21,622 nucleotides of DNA, from the NCBI GenBank assembly GCA_003427395.1, contig BFEA01000017.1, positions 4,336,173 through 4,357,794 of the forward strand, in the 5' to 3' direction. Both the position numbers and the translations under genes were made by a program. The stretch comes from Chara braunii (lineage: Eukaryota; Streptophyta; Charophyceae; Charales; Characeae). The notes under the pieces were generated by a model. It was not told the origin of the DNA, searched no databases, and worked only from the letters and a program-made list of their open reading frames with translations. Shown here in pieces: positions 1-8,218 of this stretch; the first letter of the stretch is position 1; each line of letters opens with the position of its first letter.

Positions 1-34
1 AATTTGAAAGCATTCCGGTTTATTATGCTTGCCT
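1..34 (+). repeat. 34-bp exact copy of 6877-6910 ahead of the adapter
   Basis: All 34 bases match 6877-6910, the start of the tandemly duplicated 387-bp unit. The match stops exactly where the synthetic adapter begins. This stretch is therefore most simply the other end of a circularised mate-pair fragment, not the true genomic neighbour of position 73. Confidence 0.9.
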
Positions 35-72
35 CTGTCTCTTATACACATCTAGATGTGTATAAGAGACAG
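35..72. other. Nextera mate-pair junction adapter (synthetic)
   Basis: The 19-base Tn5 mosaic end CTGTCTCTTATACACATCT (35-53) is followed directly by its reverse complement (54-72). This 38-bp palindrome is the junction adapter left when a Nextera mate-pair fragment is circularised. It is library sequence, not genome, and marks an artificial join between base 34 and base 73. A natural Tn5 or IS50 would have 19-bp ends kilobases apart flanking transposon genes, and none are present. Confidence 0.97.
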
Positions 73-201
73 CATATATATATATCGTCAAAAACAGAAC
101 TGGCCCGGTAAACCGTAGGCAGAGAGGGAGAAGAGGACAACAAACGAGGGGCTGTGACAAACTGTTTCGTCGGAGTTTCACCTACTCATCAGGAGGCTGA
201 A
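73..201 (+). repeat. (TA)n-linked interspersed unit, copy a
   Basis: A short (TA)n run leads into a segment with the words GTAGGCAGAGAGGGAGAAGA and ACTCATCAGGAGGCTGAA. The same unit recurs at 1284-1380 and 1384-1495 with few differences. It has no coding potential and its family is not recognised. Because this copy abuts the synthetic adapter, its left boundary is unknown. Confidence 0.8.
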
Positions 202-409
202 TATATATCTTCACAAAGTTATCAGAGAGCAAAAGCGAAAAAAAACAGAAGTTGTTTCTTGGGATTGTCGGTTTGATGTTGAGCGTGACTTTAATTCTTT
301 TCTTTCCTACCTGCGTACGCTCACCGTGTGCTTTGTGCATGTTGTGAGATGCTCACTGTGTGTGCTTGTGTGCATATGGTGAGTCCTATTGAGTTCATAA
401 CACCTGGTT
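202..409. other. No gene; A-rich then GT-rich non-coding DNA
   Basis: No convincing ORF. There is a short A-run near 238-247 and a GT-rich part around 320-380 with repeated TGTGTGCTTGTG-like words. Nothing else stands out. Confidence 0.6.
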
Positions 410-534
410 AGAGTTTGGGTAACTTTTTGATTTTTTCGAAGTTGGTGTGGTCAGCCTAATTAGGGTTTGAGTAACTTCTTGTTTTTTTCGAAGTTGGTGT
501 GATCAACCTGATCAGGGTTTGAGCAACTTCTGAA
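410..534 (+). repeat. 52-bp tandem repeat, about 2.4 copies
   Basis: Units start at 410, 462 and 514, each opening AGRGTTTGRGTAACTT (GCAACTT in the third) and containing TTTTTTCGAAGTTGGTGTG. The third copy is cut after about 20 bases. Copies one and two differ at only a few bases, so the duplication is fairly recent. It is non-coding. Confidence 0.85.
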
Positions 535-706
535 GGAATCTCTTGTTTATTGTGTTTTGTACTTATAGATTCGAACTTTTTTGGCTCAAGGCTGTTTAGT
601 GGAAGATACAGTTTGAGTGACCTTGATGGAGCTTGGCTGCAGTCGGGGATGGGATTGGTCCGAAGTGCTTTTCCCAGCCCTGGATGACTGCGGTTTATAT
701 GTAAGG
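535..706. other. No gene; leader of the stem-loop repeat
   Basis: No ORF or RNA gene recognised. The last bases (about 692-706) are shared with the segment before the second stem-loop copy near 3985-3999, suggesting the repeated element starts a little before the hairpin. Confidence 0.45.
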
Positions 707-709
707 GAC

Positions 710-728
710 GCCGGGCCCGGTTTCCGGC
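710..728 (+). repeat. Conserved stem-loop repeat, copy 1
   Basis: A 5-bp stem GCCGG/CCGGC encloses the 9-base loop GCCCGGTTT and is preceded by AAGGGAC. The same hairpin with a changed middle base pair (GCTGG/CCAGC) occurs near 4000, at 21366 and, inverted, at 1586. This points to a dispersed SINE-like or structured-RNA-derived repeat. Its wider boundaries are not clear. Confidence 0.7.
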
Positions 729-808
729 ATATAATATAAGAAGTTGTTCGCTAAAAAAAAATCAAAAATAAACAGAAGTTGAGAGAAGAATATAGACAGT
801 TGTGATCA

Positions 809-816
809 CCCCCCCC

Positions 817-847
<31 letters not shown>
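809..847 (+). repeat. C9A30 homopolymer tract
   Basis: Nine C (809-817) are followed by thirty A (818-847). The A-run could be the poly-A tail of a retroposed copy. Its exact length is unreliable in any short-read assembly, and the abrupt C-to-A switch may be a collapse or join point. Confidence 0.75.
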
Positions 848-850
<3 letters not shown>

Positions 851-1283
851 CCTCTTGACCGTACCGGACCGGAAAGCTAGCTTGTATACATTCAACATTT
901 TCATACCGAATACCTGAAGTGCAATTGGTTTCCCCACCGGAGAATCAAGGGTCAACCGTCAATCCTTGAAATTCAAAAGGTAAACGGGCAAAGGCTGAGG
1001 CAAACACAAGGCGGGCCGAACTATATATATCGTCACAAAGATACCAGAGCGCAGAAAAAAAAAAAAAAAAAAAAGGAAACAAGAAAAATATCAATTCATT
1101 TTTTGTCTTCTTACTTACGGCTCAAGGCCGCCCACTTAGGTGTAGGTTGAGGGGCGGCTGCCCCCACCCCCCTGTGTCATATAGACCCACTTGTACACAG
1201 CCAAAAGGCAAAGAGCCAAACAAAAGAGGAGGGGAACAGCCAAATATAACAAAACAGGGGGCAACAACATCCTGGATGACAAG
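848..1283. other. No gene; scattered A-runs
   Basis: No supported gene. A second poly-A run lies near 1056-1074 and a short TATATATATCGTCACAAA piece at about 1022-1038 resembles the head of the (TA)n-linked unit. The 95-residue plus-strand ORF at 1147-1434 runs across the repeat copies and the (TA)n tract and is not credible as a gene. Confidence 0.5.
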
Positions 1284-1380
1284 CGGTAGGCAGAGAGGGA
1301 GAAGAGGACAACAAACGAGGGGCTGTGACAAAACTGTTTCATTGGAGTTTCACATACTCATCAGGAGGCAGGAGGCTGAA
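1284..1380 (+). repeat. (TA)n-linked interspersed unit, copy b
   Basis: Matches 112-201 closely from CGGTAGGCAGAG to GGAGGCTGAA. It differs by an extra A in the ACAAAACTG word, TCATTGGAG in place of TCGTCGGAG, and a small internal GGCAGGA insertion. It lies in direct tandem with copy c, 145 bp apart as measured at the GTAGGCAGAG word. Confidence 0.8.
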
Positions 1381-1383
1381 CCC

Positions 1384-1495
1384 TATATATATATATATAT
1401 ATCGTCACAAACAGAACTGCCCGGTAAACCGTAGGCAGAGAGAGAGAAGAGGACAACAAACGAGGGGCTGTGACAAACTGTTTCGTCGGAGTTTC
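1384..1495 (+). repeat. (TA)n-linked interspersed unit, copy c, with (TA)n microsatellite
   Basis: Begins with about eleven TA dinucleotides (1384-1402), then the unit up to TTCGTCGGAGTTTC. It is closer to copy a than to copy b. The right end is cut off at about 1495 by unrelated sequence, so this copy is truncated. Confidence 0.8.
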
Positions 1496-1534
1496 TATAG
1501 GGCACGTGGTCCCGGGCCACTCTGGTAGCCTAGC

Positions 1535-1609
1535 TTTTTTTTTTTTGGGACAAATGCTCCAGTCTATTCGTGGGGAGCAGCACGTGCTGGGAACCGGCCC
1601 AGCGTCCGA
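1535..1609 (-). mobile_element. SINE-like element on the minus strand with poly-A end, containing stem-loop copy 4
   Basis: Read on the minus strand, 1609 to 1549 matches 21362 onward with roughly 85-90 percent identity by eye. It shares GGACGCTGG, GCTGCTCCCCAC and GGAGC. It then ends in a run of twelve A (T-run 1535-1546 on the plus strand). A shared body plus a 3' A-tail is what a short retroposon looks like. The hairpin GCTGG/CCAGC sits at 1586-1603 with an 8-base loop. The 5' part and any Pol III boxes could not be defined. Confidence 0.5.
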
Positions 1610-2339
1610 TATAGAGCTGGTGGCCGTTACTATTTATAGCAAACCGTGGAACCTGGCAATTTTCTTTGTGAAGATGCGCTCTTTTCATTTCTCGTTTAGT
1701 TTTCGCCCTCTGTCTACGCCCTATGAAAAAGCTGCAAGTCTACTTGAGAAAACCTCTGTTCTGTGAGAAAACGAAAGGCAGAACACAAAAATGCTTTCGG
1801 GAGAGGAACAGTCAGAGCGTTCTGTAGTGCCGCGCAAGCGCTAAGCCCTTGCTAATTCGGTTTCGAATGTTGCAGAGACCTAGCGCTCCACAGCCGGACG
1901 AAGCTTGATGGGCAAGCACGCTCGGCGAGTCCTGTGGCCACACGTTATGGAAAGATGGGCGTCTCGACTGGAAGAAGACATAGCTGAGCTATGTCCTCGG
2001 TTGCTCGTATTCGAACCTCTCCTTGATTGGAGGGGGAGTGCCTCTGCACTCAAGGATAGGGGCCCCAGGCGATTTCCTCTTCGGTCCCAGCTCTAACCTC
2101 ACGAAGTTTCTCTCCTTGGAAATTACCAGAACGTCTCCTCTTCAACCCTAATATCGGTGGATGTGATAGCAAGTTGATTACTCATGCCTGTAAGAGCGGG
2201 CCCGAGTCTCAGGTATAGATATCTGACGGGAGCAGTGGACCAAGAGCTACAAGCGCAAGTATTGGAAGAACGATCGGGGGCGGCGTCGTAGCGTGCAGTG
2301 AGAGAGCGTGCAGCAACGGTGGAAGCGCACCGGCAGTTC
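1610..2339. other. No supported gene
   Basis: A 63-residue ORF (1905-2096, plus) and a 93-residue ORF (2209-2490, minus) are present. Neither has a recognisable domain, and the second overlaps the degenerate duplication to its right. No RNA gene seen. Confidence 0.45.
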
Positions 2340-2900
2340 TAAGAACAGGAGTGGCAATCTCGTCATTGGATTTCATGGAATATCGTGAACTCTGAGGCCG
2401 CTCTGTTTTCTGTGCTGGTTGTATAGATGCATTCATTGCCATTCCTATTCCTAAGCTTAGGATCTGGTAGTATTGGTTGGGCAAATCCATAGATCAGTAC
2501 TTACCTTTTATCCAGGTGAGTATGTTCTGTGATCGGCATATAGCACTGGCTGGACATAACTGGTTATGCCCTAATGCACCCTCTCTTCTCCTCGATTAGA
2601 TTAGTTCGCAGTATTGTAGAGTGCACACTCAAACAGGTGGTCTCACGGAATATGGGGCTTTCGAGGCTCTGTTTGTTCGGTGTTAGGATGTATCGGGCGG
2701 TTAATTCCGTAGAATAGTACTTCCCTTCTCATTCAGATGAGCAAGCTCATATTAATCATATTTCATATGAACATAATAGATTAGATTCATGGGCTGTTCT
2801 ATCTCACCCCTTTTCTTGAAGTTGAGCACTGCCAGCATATAGATTCGGCTGCTGTATTGTAGTGTGCGGTATTGTAGATGTGCGCCTTATCACACACCCC
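2340..2900 (+). repeat. Degenerate ~270-bp tandem duplication
   Basis: The segment around 2373-2620 realigns with 2645-2890. Shared anchors are TCAYGGAATAT, CTCTGTTT, AGTACTT followed by a CCAG/TCAG word and GTGAGTA/ATGAGCA, GGCATATAG/AGCATATAG and GTATTGTAG. Similarity is patchy with indels, so the duplication is old. The inner CCAGGTGAGTATG resembles a 5' splice site but is not conserved in the second copy. No coding frame survives in both copies. Confidence 0.45.
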
Positions 2901-2984
2901 TTGCGGAAGTACACTTTGGCTGTTTAGTAAGTCTAGTGGTCGATGACCGTTGGTAAGTTGGGGAGGGGGGATTGCTTGGTTTGG

Positions 2985-3862
2985 TAATATTTTAGAGTCA
3001 GGGTGAAAGTTACGGAACCACTAGTAGTAGCCGTGCCAGCTTGAGCAGTGAGAGTGAGACAAGGGGCAGTGGGAACGGTACTGGTAGGGTGGAAAGAGAG
3101 AACCGGTGAAGAGCAGGTTTGAGGTGTATCCACTGGGTGGGTGGTGAGAAACCCGTCACGGAAGCTCAGGCTCTTTACAGTGTTTTGGACGGTGAGGATA
3201 AGAAGGTTGCCCTGATAGAGTTGAGGGAATCATTGTGGGAGAGTCATTCAGCTTTATGTTCGATCACGGCTGAGAAAAGGGAAGTAATCCAGAGTGGTTC
3301 AGGGTTAAATTCACGGAACTACTACTGGTCTACTAGTAGTGGTGCCACTTTGAAGAGTGAGGGTGTGACAAGGGGCAGTGGGAACGCTACAGGTCGGGTG
3401 GAAACTTTAAGAGAGAACCGGTGAAGAGCAGACTTGAGGTGTATCCATTGCAATGGGTGCGTGGTGGGAAACCCGTCTCGGCAGCTCAGGCTCTTCACAG
3501 TGTTTTGGACGGTGAGGATGAGAAGATTGCCCTGATAGAGTTGAGGGAATCATTGTGGGAGAGGAATTCAGCTAAATTAAATATGTTTGCAGTCGTCCTG
3601 AGAAGATTGGACCAGGTGCAGTAGTTTACAATTAGGAACGAATTTAGAGTGGTTCAGGGTGAAATTCATGGAAGCACTAGTAGTGGTGCCACCTTGAACA
3701 GTGGGAGTGTGACAAGGGGCAGTGGGAATGCTACTGGTCGTGCGGAAAGAGAGGACCGGTGAAGAGCAGACTTGAGGTATATCCATTGGGGTGCGTGGTG
3801 GGAAACCCCTCCTGGTAGCTCAGGCTCTTTAGTACAGTGTTTATGGACAGTGAGAGAAGAGG
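2985..3862 (+). repeat. Triplicated ~300-356-bp unit
   Basis: Three direct copies begin near 2991, 3291 and 3647, at AGAGT(GGT)TCAGGGTKAAA. Each holds GACAAGGGGCAGTGGGAA, AACCGGTGAAGAGCAG (GACCGGTGAAGAGCAG in the third) and a CTCAGGCTCTT block. Copies one and two also share TTGAGGGAATCATTGTGGGA. Copy three is cut after about 215 bases. A 40-residue stretch reads open in copies one and two, but the substitutions I compared there all change the amino acid. That argues for a non-coding repeat rather than a selected protein. Confidence 0.8.
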
Positions 3863-3999
3863 GTATCACTCTGCTCCTAGGGCTTTTAGTAATAGATTTG
3901 GTTAGTTATAGGGAGTGTATCCTGTCTCGAAGTTTATTTTAATTTGTTAGTTCAGTTTCCCCTTCTTTTCTTTTGAAGGTGGCTGTGGTTATAAGGGAT
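3863..3999. other. No gene; spacer before stem-loop copy 2
   Basis: AT-rich spacer without ORF. It ends in GGTTATAAGGGATG, shared with the lead-in of the first stem-loop copy. Confidence 0.5.
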
Positions 4000-4018
4000 G
4001 CTGGACCTGGTTTTCAGC
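4000..4018 (+). repeat. Conserved stem-loop repeat, copy 2
   Basis: Stem GCTGG/TCAGC (four Watson-Crick pairs and one G-T) encloses the 9-base loop ACCTGGTTT. Similarity to copy 1 extends about 12 bases upstream and a few downstream (CATA). It sits about 35 bp before a tRNA-like segment, which may belong to the same composite repeat. Confidence 0.65.
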
Positions 4019-4048
4019 ATAGTCTAAGCTGGGTATTGGCCCTGTCCA

Positions 4049-4125
4049 GTTGATGTAGCTCAGTGGTTAGAGCACCGGTTGGTCATTTAATGCGCATTGT
4101 GGTATAAGGTTGTGGGTTCAAAACT
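4049..4125 (+). repeat. tRNA-like segment 1 (A and B boxes; decayed tRNA or SINE head)
   Basis: TAGCTCAGTGGTTAGAGC (about 4056-4073) is a perfect D-arm with a GCTC/GAGC stem and matches the Pol III A box. GGTTCAAAACT (about 4113-4123) matches the B box at most positions. The anticodon stem does not close, and the region between the boxes is roughly 20 bases longer than in a normal tRNA. The acceptor stem does not pair. It is a tRNA-derived SINE head or a tRNA pseudogene rather than a working tRNA; no amino acid can be assigned. Confidence 0.5.
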
Positions 4126-4349
4126 CTGCAGCCTTGTGCATGGACACCGGCAGGGCTTTAGAATGACGCACACACACCCCCTGGGCTGATGCATGGTACT
4201 ATTACAGACACTGCCTGCACACCACCCAGGGGGTTAGTCCATGGGTGCTGTATGCTGGTCTAGACTTCACGTTGGTTGCTTGCTGTTGTTGGCTTTGGGC
4301 GCTCTGATGATCTCCCCCAGCCTAGATATTTCACACATTATATCCACTT

Positions 4350-4421
4350 CCTACGGTAGTGAATGTGGTAGAACCCTCCAGTCTTGTACTGTAGGTTACA
4401 GGTTCGAGTCCTGTTCCGGAC
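4350..4421 (+). repeat. tRNA-like segment 2 (good T arm; decayed)
   Basis: A perfect T arm (ACAGG, loop TTCGAGT, CCTGT; 4398-4414) carries the B box GGTTCGAGTCC. Upstream, CAGT/ACTG around CTTGT makes an anticodon-like hairpin, extended by a further CCT/AGG match past one mismatch. The D-arm (TAGTGAATGTGGTAGAAC) keeps only some A-box bases, and the acceptor ends do not pair. It is therefore a tRNA-related repeat rather than a functional gene. With segment 1 only about 225 bp away, these may be two SINE copies or one composite element. Confidence 0.4.
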
Positions 4422-4429
4422 TTTGGGGG

Positions 4430-5866
4430 GGTCCTGTCCAGATAGGCCTGTCTCTACCACACATTACACACACACACATGATAGACACTACCGCAGATAC
4501 TGACTACAGGTACAACCACGATAGGCACATCGGAGGGACAAGGCTGGGGGCTAGTGGAAGGATAGATAATGGCCCACCACCTACTGAGTCTGTAGTCTGT
4601 CCCTTCCAATCCCTATAGGAAGTACCTAGCCGATGACCGGAATCTGCTGATAGGCGTGAGACAGTCTACCACTGAGGATAGAACAAGTAGGCATGGGGGC
4701 CTTTGAGGGGGGAGGCGCCCCAGCTGATGACCGGGGTCTGGAGGAGGGCTGTCTATTCGTTGGCAACAGATTAAGGGCACATAGGGTCGCCCCTCCGCTG
4801 CGTCGAGGCAAGGTACTTCTAGGGGGCCTATACGTACTACCTACACATGGCTCACACAGGCACTGGTAGAGGTGGTAGGAGCACCTCTCACTGGTATACT
4901 CTTCGCAGATGCTCCACGGTGGGGAGCAGCGTCAGCTATGGGTCCACACACATTACAAACAGACACATAATCTACAGGCACATACCTACAATACCCAACA
5001 CACTCACATACCGAACACACACACATACATAACCATAGGGCTGGGAGGAGGTCACAACCAACTAATAATAGGCGTCTCAATGATAAAGAGAGGGTGTGAG
5101 TTACTAGTCGGTCAACTTAGGGGCTAATACTAGGTGATTGCTTGAGCCTGGCGTCCGAAGTTCCCGTACGACGAGGCTCGTTCCACAACGCTTCCACCAG
5201 GGCTGGGTCACTAGCCCTGGTGCCTGTCACTACTGTTCGGTCCAAGTTCCCCTCCATGGTAGGGTAATGGTCCTGAGTGCTGGTCACACTGAGGTAGGAT
5301 AGTAGGAATAGGGGGTGCGCTAGGAGTATTGACGCGATGATGGGATGGGAGGTAGCCTCGTCTCTTCAGGGCAACCATGGCTGACAGCTTCCGGCAATCA
5401 ATGTGAGACTAGTAACTGGCCTCTACAACACCCTGGACTTTTTGAAGAAGAGGAAAAAAAAAAAAAAAAGTTGGGTACGGCCCCCAGTATGTTACTCCGG
5501 GAGTCCGGGTTAAATTGTGAGGTCCCCGGCCTCAACGGCGATTTTTGCAATATAACAGCCATCGTATTAAAAAACAAACAAAAAAAGAAAAAGCCCCTCC
5601 GTTCTTTGGCCATCCGTAAGACTTAGTGGGGAAAATACAGCAGTTACTTCGTACACCAACGCTTCCTTCCGCTCATGCTGAGGGCACCCCTGAGCAGCAT
5701 CGATTGCTCCTTGTAACAGAGGATTGACTGTCAGACTTGCCTTGTGTCGGTCTTGCATTCCTCTCACCCCCACAGTCACTATCAGGCCATAATCAGGCTA
5801 GGATATTTACACGGATTTCTGCAGGTAGTTGTGGCGAGATACATCCAGGCCTGGCGGTAAATGCAG
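4430..5866. other. No supported gene; CA-rich and A-run non-coding DNA
   Basis: Contains several CACACA tracts (near 4468-4478 and around 4950-5030) and two A-runs (near 5454-5469 and 5568-5592). The ORFs here are low-complexity or cross the A-runs, and none has a recognisable domain. I found no RNA gene or long repeat between 5100 and 5860. Confidence 0.55.
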
Positions 5867-6136
5867 TCAGATACATATTAGATAGTGCTGCCTTCTTCAC
5901 CCGAATACAATGTACAGTACTACGGTCATTATAGCTGTATTTGGGACATCTTCAGTCTAAATACAGGAATCATCCGTATGTTGTATTTGGGTGAAGAAGG
6001 TAATGTGAGCAGGCCCTGAGCATGAACTGTCACATTGCACATGGATTCCTGGAACTGCGCGTGTCTCAGGGCACATTCACACTGGCACTATCTTAAATGT
6101 ATCCGCGGCCAGACTTGAATGAATCTGACTGCAATC
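5867..6136. mobile_element. Fold-back (MITE-like) element A with nested inverted repeats
   Basis: The core 5891-6000 folds on itself. The first 12 bases CCTTCTTCACCC pair with the last 12 of the core, and the match continues for most of 45 bases per arm with small gaps. Outer arms (5870-5889 against 6084-6103) pair at 17 of 20 positions. GCAGTCAGAT at 5863-5872 recurs inverted at about 6122-6132. There is no ORF. A related element lies at 8621-8730. The structure fits a non-autonomous DNA transposon or hairpin repeat; I could not define target-site duplications. Confidence 0.6.
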
Positions 6137-6289
6137 ACGTCCAAAGCTGTGCAAAAGAAGTCCTACTACTGTGAGTATGCCCTTGGAGTTGATGCTCGCC
6201 GCTCAGCCGCCATCCGCCTTCTCCTATCATAACACCACTTTACTTCGTCTGCAGCACCCATCATACAAGACATGTGAGCTCCGGGTTAC
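6137..6289. other. No gene; spacer
   Basis: No feature recognised. Confidence 0.4.
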
Positions 6290-6383
6290 AAATGCTTCTT
6301 CGCAGTAATGGTAACAGTTTTGCTGGTGGAGGCGAAAAATGCTTCTTCGCAGTAATGGTAACAGTTTTGCTGCTGGAGGCAGT
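6290..6383 (+). repeat. 47-bp tandem duplication
   Basis: AAATGCTTCTTCGCAGTAAT starts at 6290 and again at 6337. The two 47-bp copies are nearly identical, differing only near their ends (GCTGGTGG versus GCTGCTGG). Such a clean duplication is recent. 47 is not a multiple of three, so it would shift any reading frame. Confidence 0.9.
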
Positions 6384-6406
6384 AAGAGGCTCTCCACTCT
6401 TTGAGT

Positions 6407-6730
6407 TTCGACAGCTGTCAGAAAGAATTCGAAAGTCTGGCGGTCCACAGTTTAACCCCCCCTTCGCCACGCAGGCTGTCGAGGGGCAAGGTTTTTGTCA
6501 CTTTTGGGTCACGGCGAGGTGGACTCCGCCTTTTGACAGGGCACGGGTGTCACGGAGCCGTCCCTGACAATGCAAATTTGAACGCAATCCTCGAAAGGCA
6601 GGTGGGGCACTTTCGAATCGAATTTCCGTCTGCTGCAGGCGGGAGGAAACGAATGGCGGAGGGTGGCTGTAGAGCGTACCATTCTGACACCTGTCGAATT
6701 TTTTTTGAGCCGCAAGTCTTCGAAAGTCTG
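6407..6730. repeat. Inverted 17-mer plus direct 12-mer around a 300-bp segment
   Basis: TTCGACAGCTGTCAGAA (6407-6423) recurs inverted at 6682-6698 with one mismatch. Just outside, TTCGAAAGTCTG occurs as a direct repeat at 6428 and 6719. The enclosed DNA is C/G-rich and open in one plus frame (131-residue ORF, 6401-6796) but shows no recognisable domain. It may be a decayed short mobile element. Confidence is low because the two repeats have different orientations. Confidence 0.35.
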
Positions 6731-6886
6731 TGTGGCGGTGATGCAAAATTGTTGATCTTCTTTCATGTTGTTTTGATTCTTATCTTGCTCGGTTGACTCT
6801 GTTGTTTTATACCCCCACAACCCTTGGCTCTCCGAAGCTCACCTATGAGATGGGCCAAATCTCTCTTCTTTGCTGCAATTTGAAAG

Positions 6887-7661
6887 CATTCCGGTTTATT
6901 ATGCTTGCCTTGATTCTTAACTATAATAGTCTTCTGCCATTTGCACATCTTATCTCTGTTTCCACCGTACAGACGGTGATAAAAAGAAGTCACACCTTTT
7001 CCTTTTTNTTTGGAACAACAATGCTCCAAAAAAGTCAGTCTAAGTTCACAAATTTTGAAAAAATGAAATTCAATGCTAGAGCGGGTCTGAACGCTTCGTA
7101 CATGTGGCTCCGAAAAAGTCAGACTAAGTTCACAAAATTCTGAAAAGTTCACAAATTTTTGAAAAGTTCACAAAATTTTGAAAGGTTCACAACTTACACC
7201 TTTAAATTTTATTTTTTTTCGTACTACTTGCAAACAGAGTTTAACAGACCAAACTTCGTCTTTGGCGATGCTCCATTCCGGCTTATTATGCTTGCCTTGA
7301 TTCTTAACTATAATAGTCTTCTGCCATTTGCACATCTTATCTCTGTTTCCACCGTACAGACGGTGATAAAAAGAAGTCACACCTTTTCCTTTTTTTTTGG
7401 AACAACAATGCTCCAAAAAAGTCAGTCTAAGTTCACAAATTTTGAAAAAATGAAATTCAATGCTAGAGCGGGTCTGAACGCTTCGTACATGTGGCTCCGA
7501 AAAAGTCAGACTAAGTTCACAAAATTCTGAAAAGTTCACAAAATTTTTGAAAAGTTCACAAAATTTTGAAAGGTTCACAACTTACACCTTTAAATTTTAT
7601 TTTTTTTCGTACTACTTGCAAACAGAGTTTAACAGACCAAACTTCGTCTTTGGCGATGCTC
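6887..7661 (+). repeat. Near-identical 387-bp tandem duplication
   Basis: Copy 1 (6887-7273) and copy 2 (7274-7661) match almost base for base; visible changes are GGTTTATT versus GGCTTATT, an N at 7008 and one added A. Each copy ends with an internal array of four ~19-bp GTTCACAAAWTTTTGAAAA words (about 7110-7190 and 7492-7575). A partial third junction word, CTTTGGCAATGCTCTG, follows at about 7673. Open frames on both strands are shared by the two copies, but they are AT-rich and contain the 19-bp array, so I do not call a gene. Confidence 0.9.
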
Positions 7662-8105
7662 TGTTACTTCTTCTTTGGCAATGCTCTGTTTGAAAGAAGT
7701 ATAAGAACTGTCCAAATTGTCCATAAGGCGACGGCTTTGGAATCCCTGAATAAGTAGACAGTTAACAAGGAACGTATATTAACTTATTAAGTCTTCTTAC
7801 ACAATGTAAAGTGGGCGGACTCGGAGGTTTGATGGATGTACAATTGGGATCATGGGGGTGGAATTAGACAGCCACTGTGGGTGAATGGTACACCCATGAA
7901 CTGTTAAGTAAGGAGGCGGTCGAGTGATTGGATGGATGAATAAAATAACTCCGAAACACCTTGGGCGGGACAGTTCGTGATGATGTATCATACATCATGC
8001 CATCATGATTATCATGAACACCGCCCTCTTGAGAAGGAAAAAAGCACACTGTCAGAGGGAAAAGGAGGAAGAAAAGGAAAGAAAGGGATCATAGGGATGG
8101 AAGGT
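7662..8105. other. No gene; contains a 19-bp near-perfect palindrome at 7980-7998
   Basis: ATGATGTAT, a single C, then ATACATCAT makes a perfect 9-bp inverted repeat at 7980-7998. The rest is A/G-rich spacer with no supported ORF. Confidence 0.5.
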
Positions 8106-8136
8106 GGGGGAGGGGTGGGAGGGGTGGGAGGGGTGG
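8106..8136 (+). repeat. GGGGTGGGA 9-bp tandem repeat (G-quadruplex-prone)
   Basis: Three 9-bp units at 8112, 8121 and 8130 follow a run of five G. Six G-runs of at least three lie within 28 bases separated by single A or T bases, which meets the usual sequence pattern for a G-quadruplex. Confidence 0.8.
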
Positions 8137-8218
8137 ACAGGGACGAGTGCAGTTTCGAGATTCTGTTCCAGCTCCAGACTGCTTCACAATCTGAGAATAT
8201 TAGGCAATGATTCTTCTT

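Noticed and set aside
35-72. A natural Tn5/IS50 transposon end
   Set aside because: The two 19-bp ends are directly abutted with no transposon between them, and the flanks match a circularised fragment. This is the synthetic mate-pair adapter.
1470-1766. 98-residue plus-strand ORF
   Set aside because: It runs antisense through the A-tail and body of the SINE-like element and has no domain.
4241-4618. 125-residue ORF with a hydrophobic, signal-peptide-like start
   Set aside because: It reads straight through the tRNA-like segment with the B box and into CA-rich DNA; no domain, and the hydrophobic run is likely chance.
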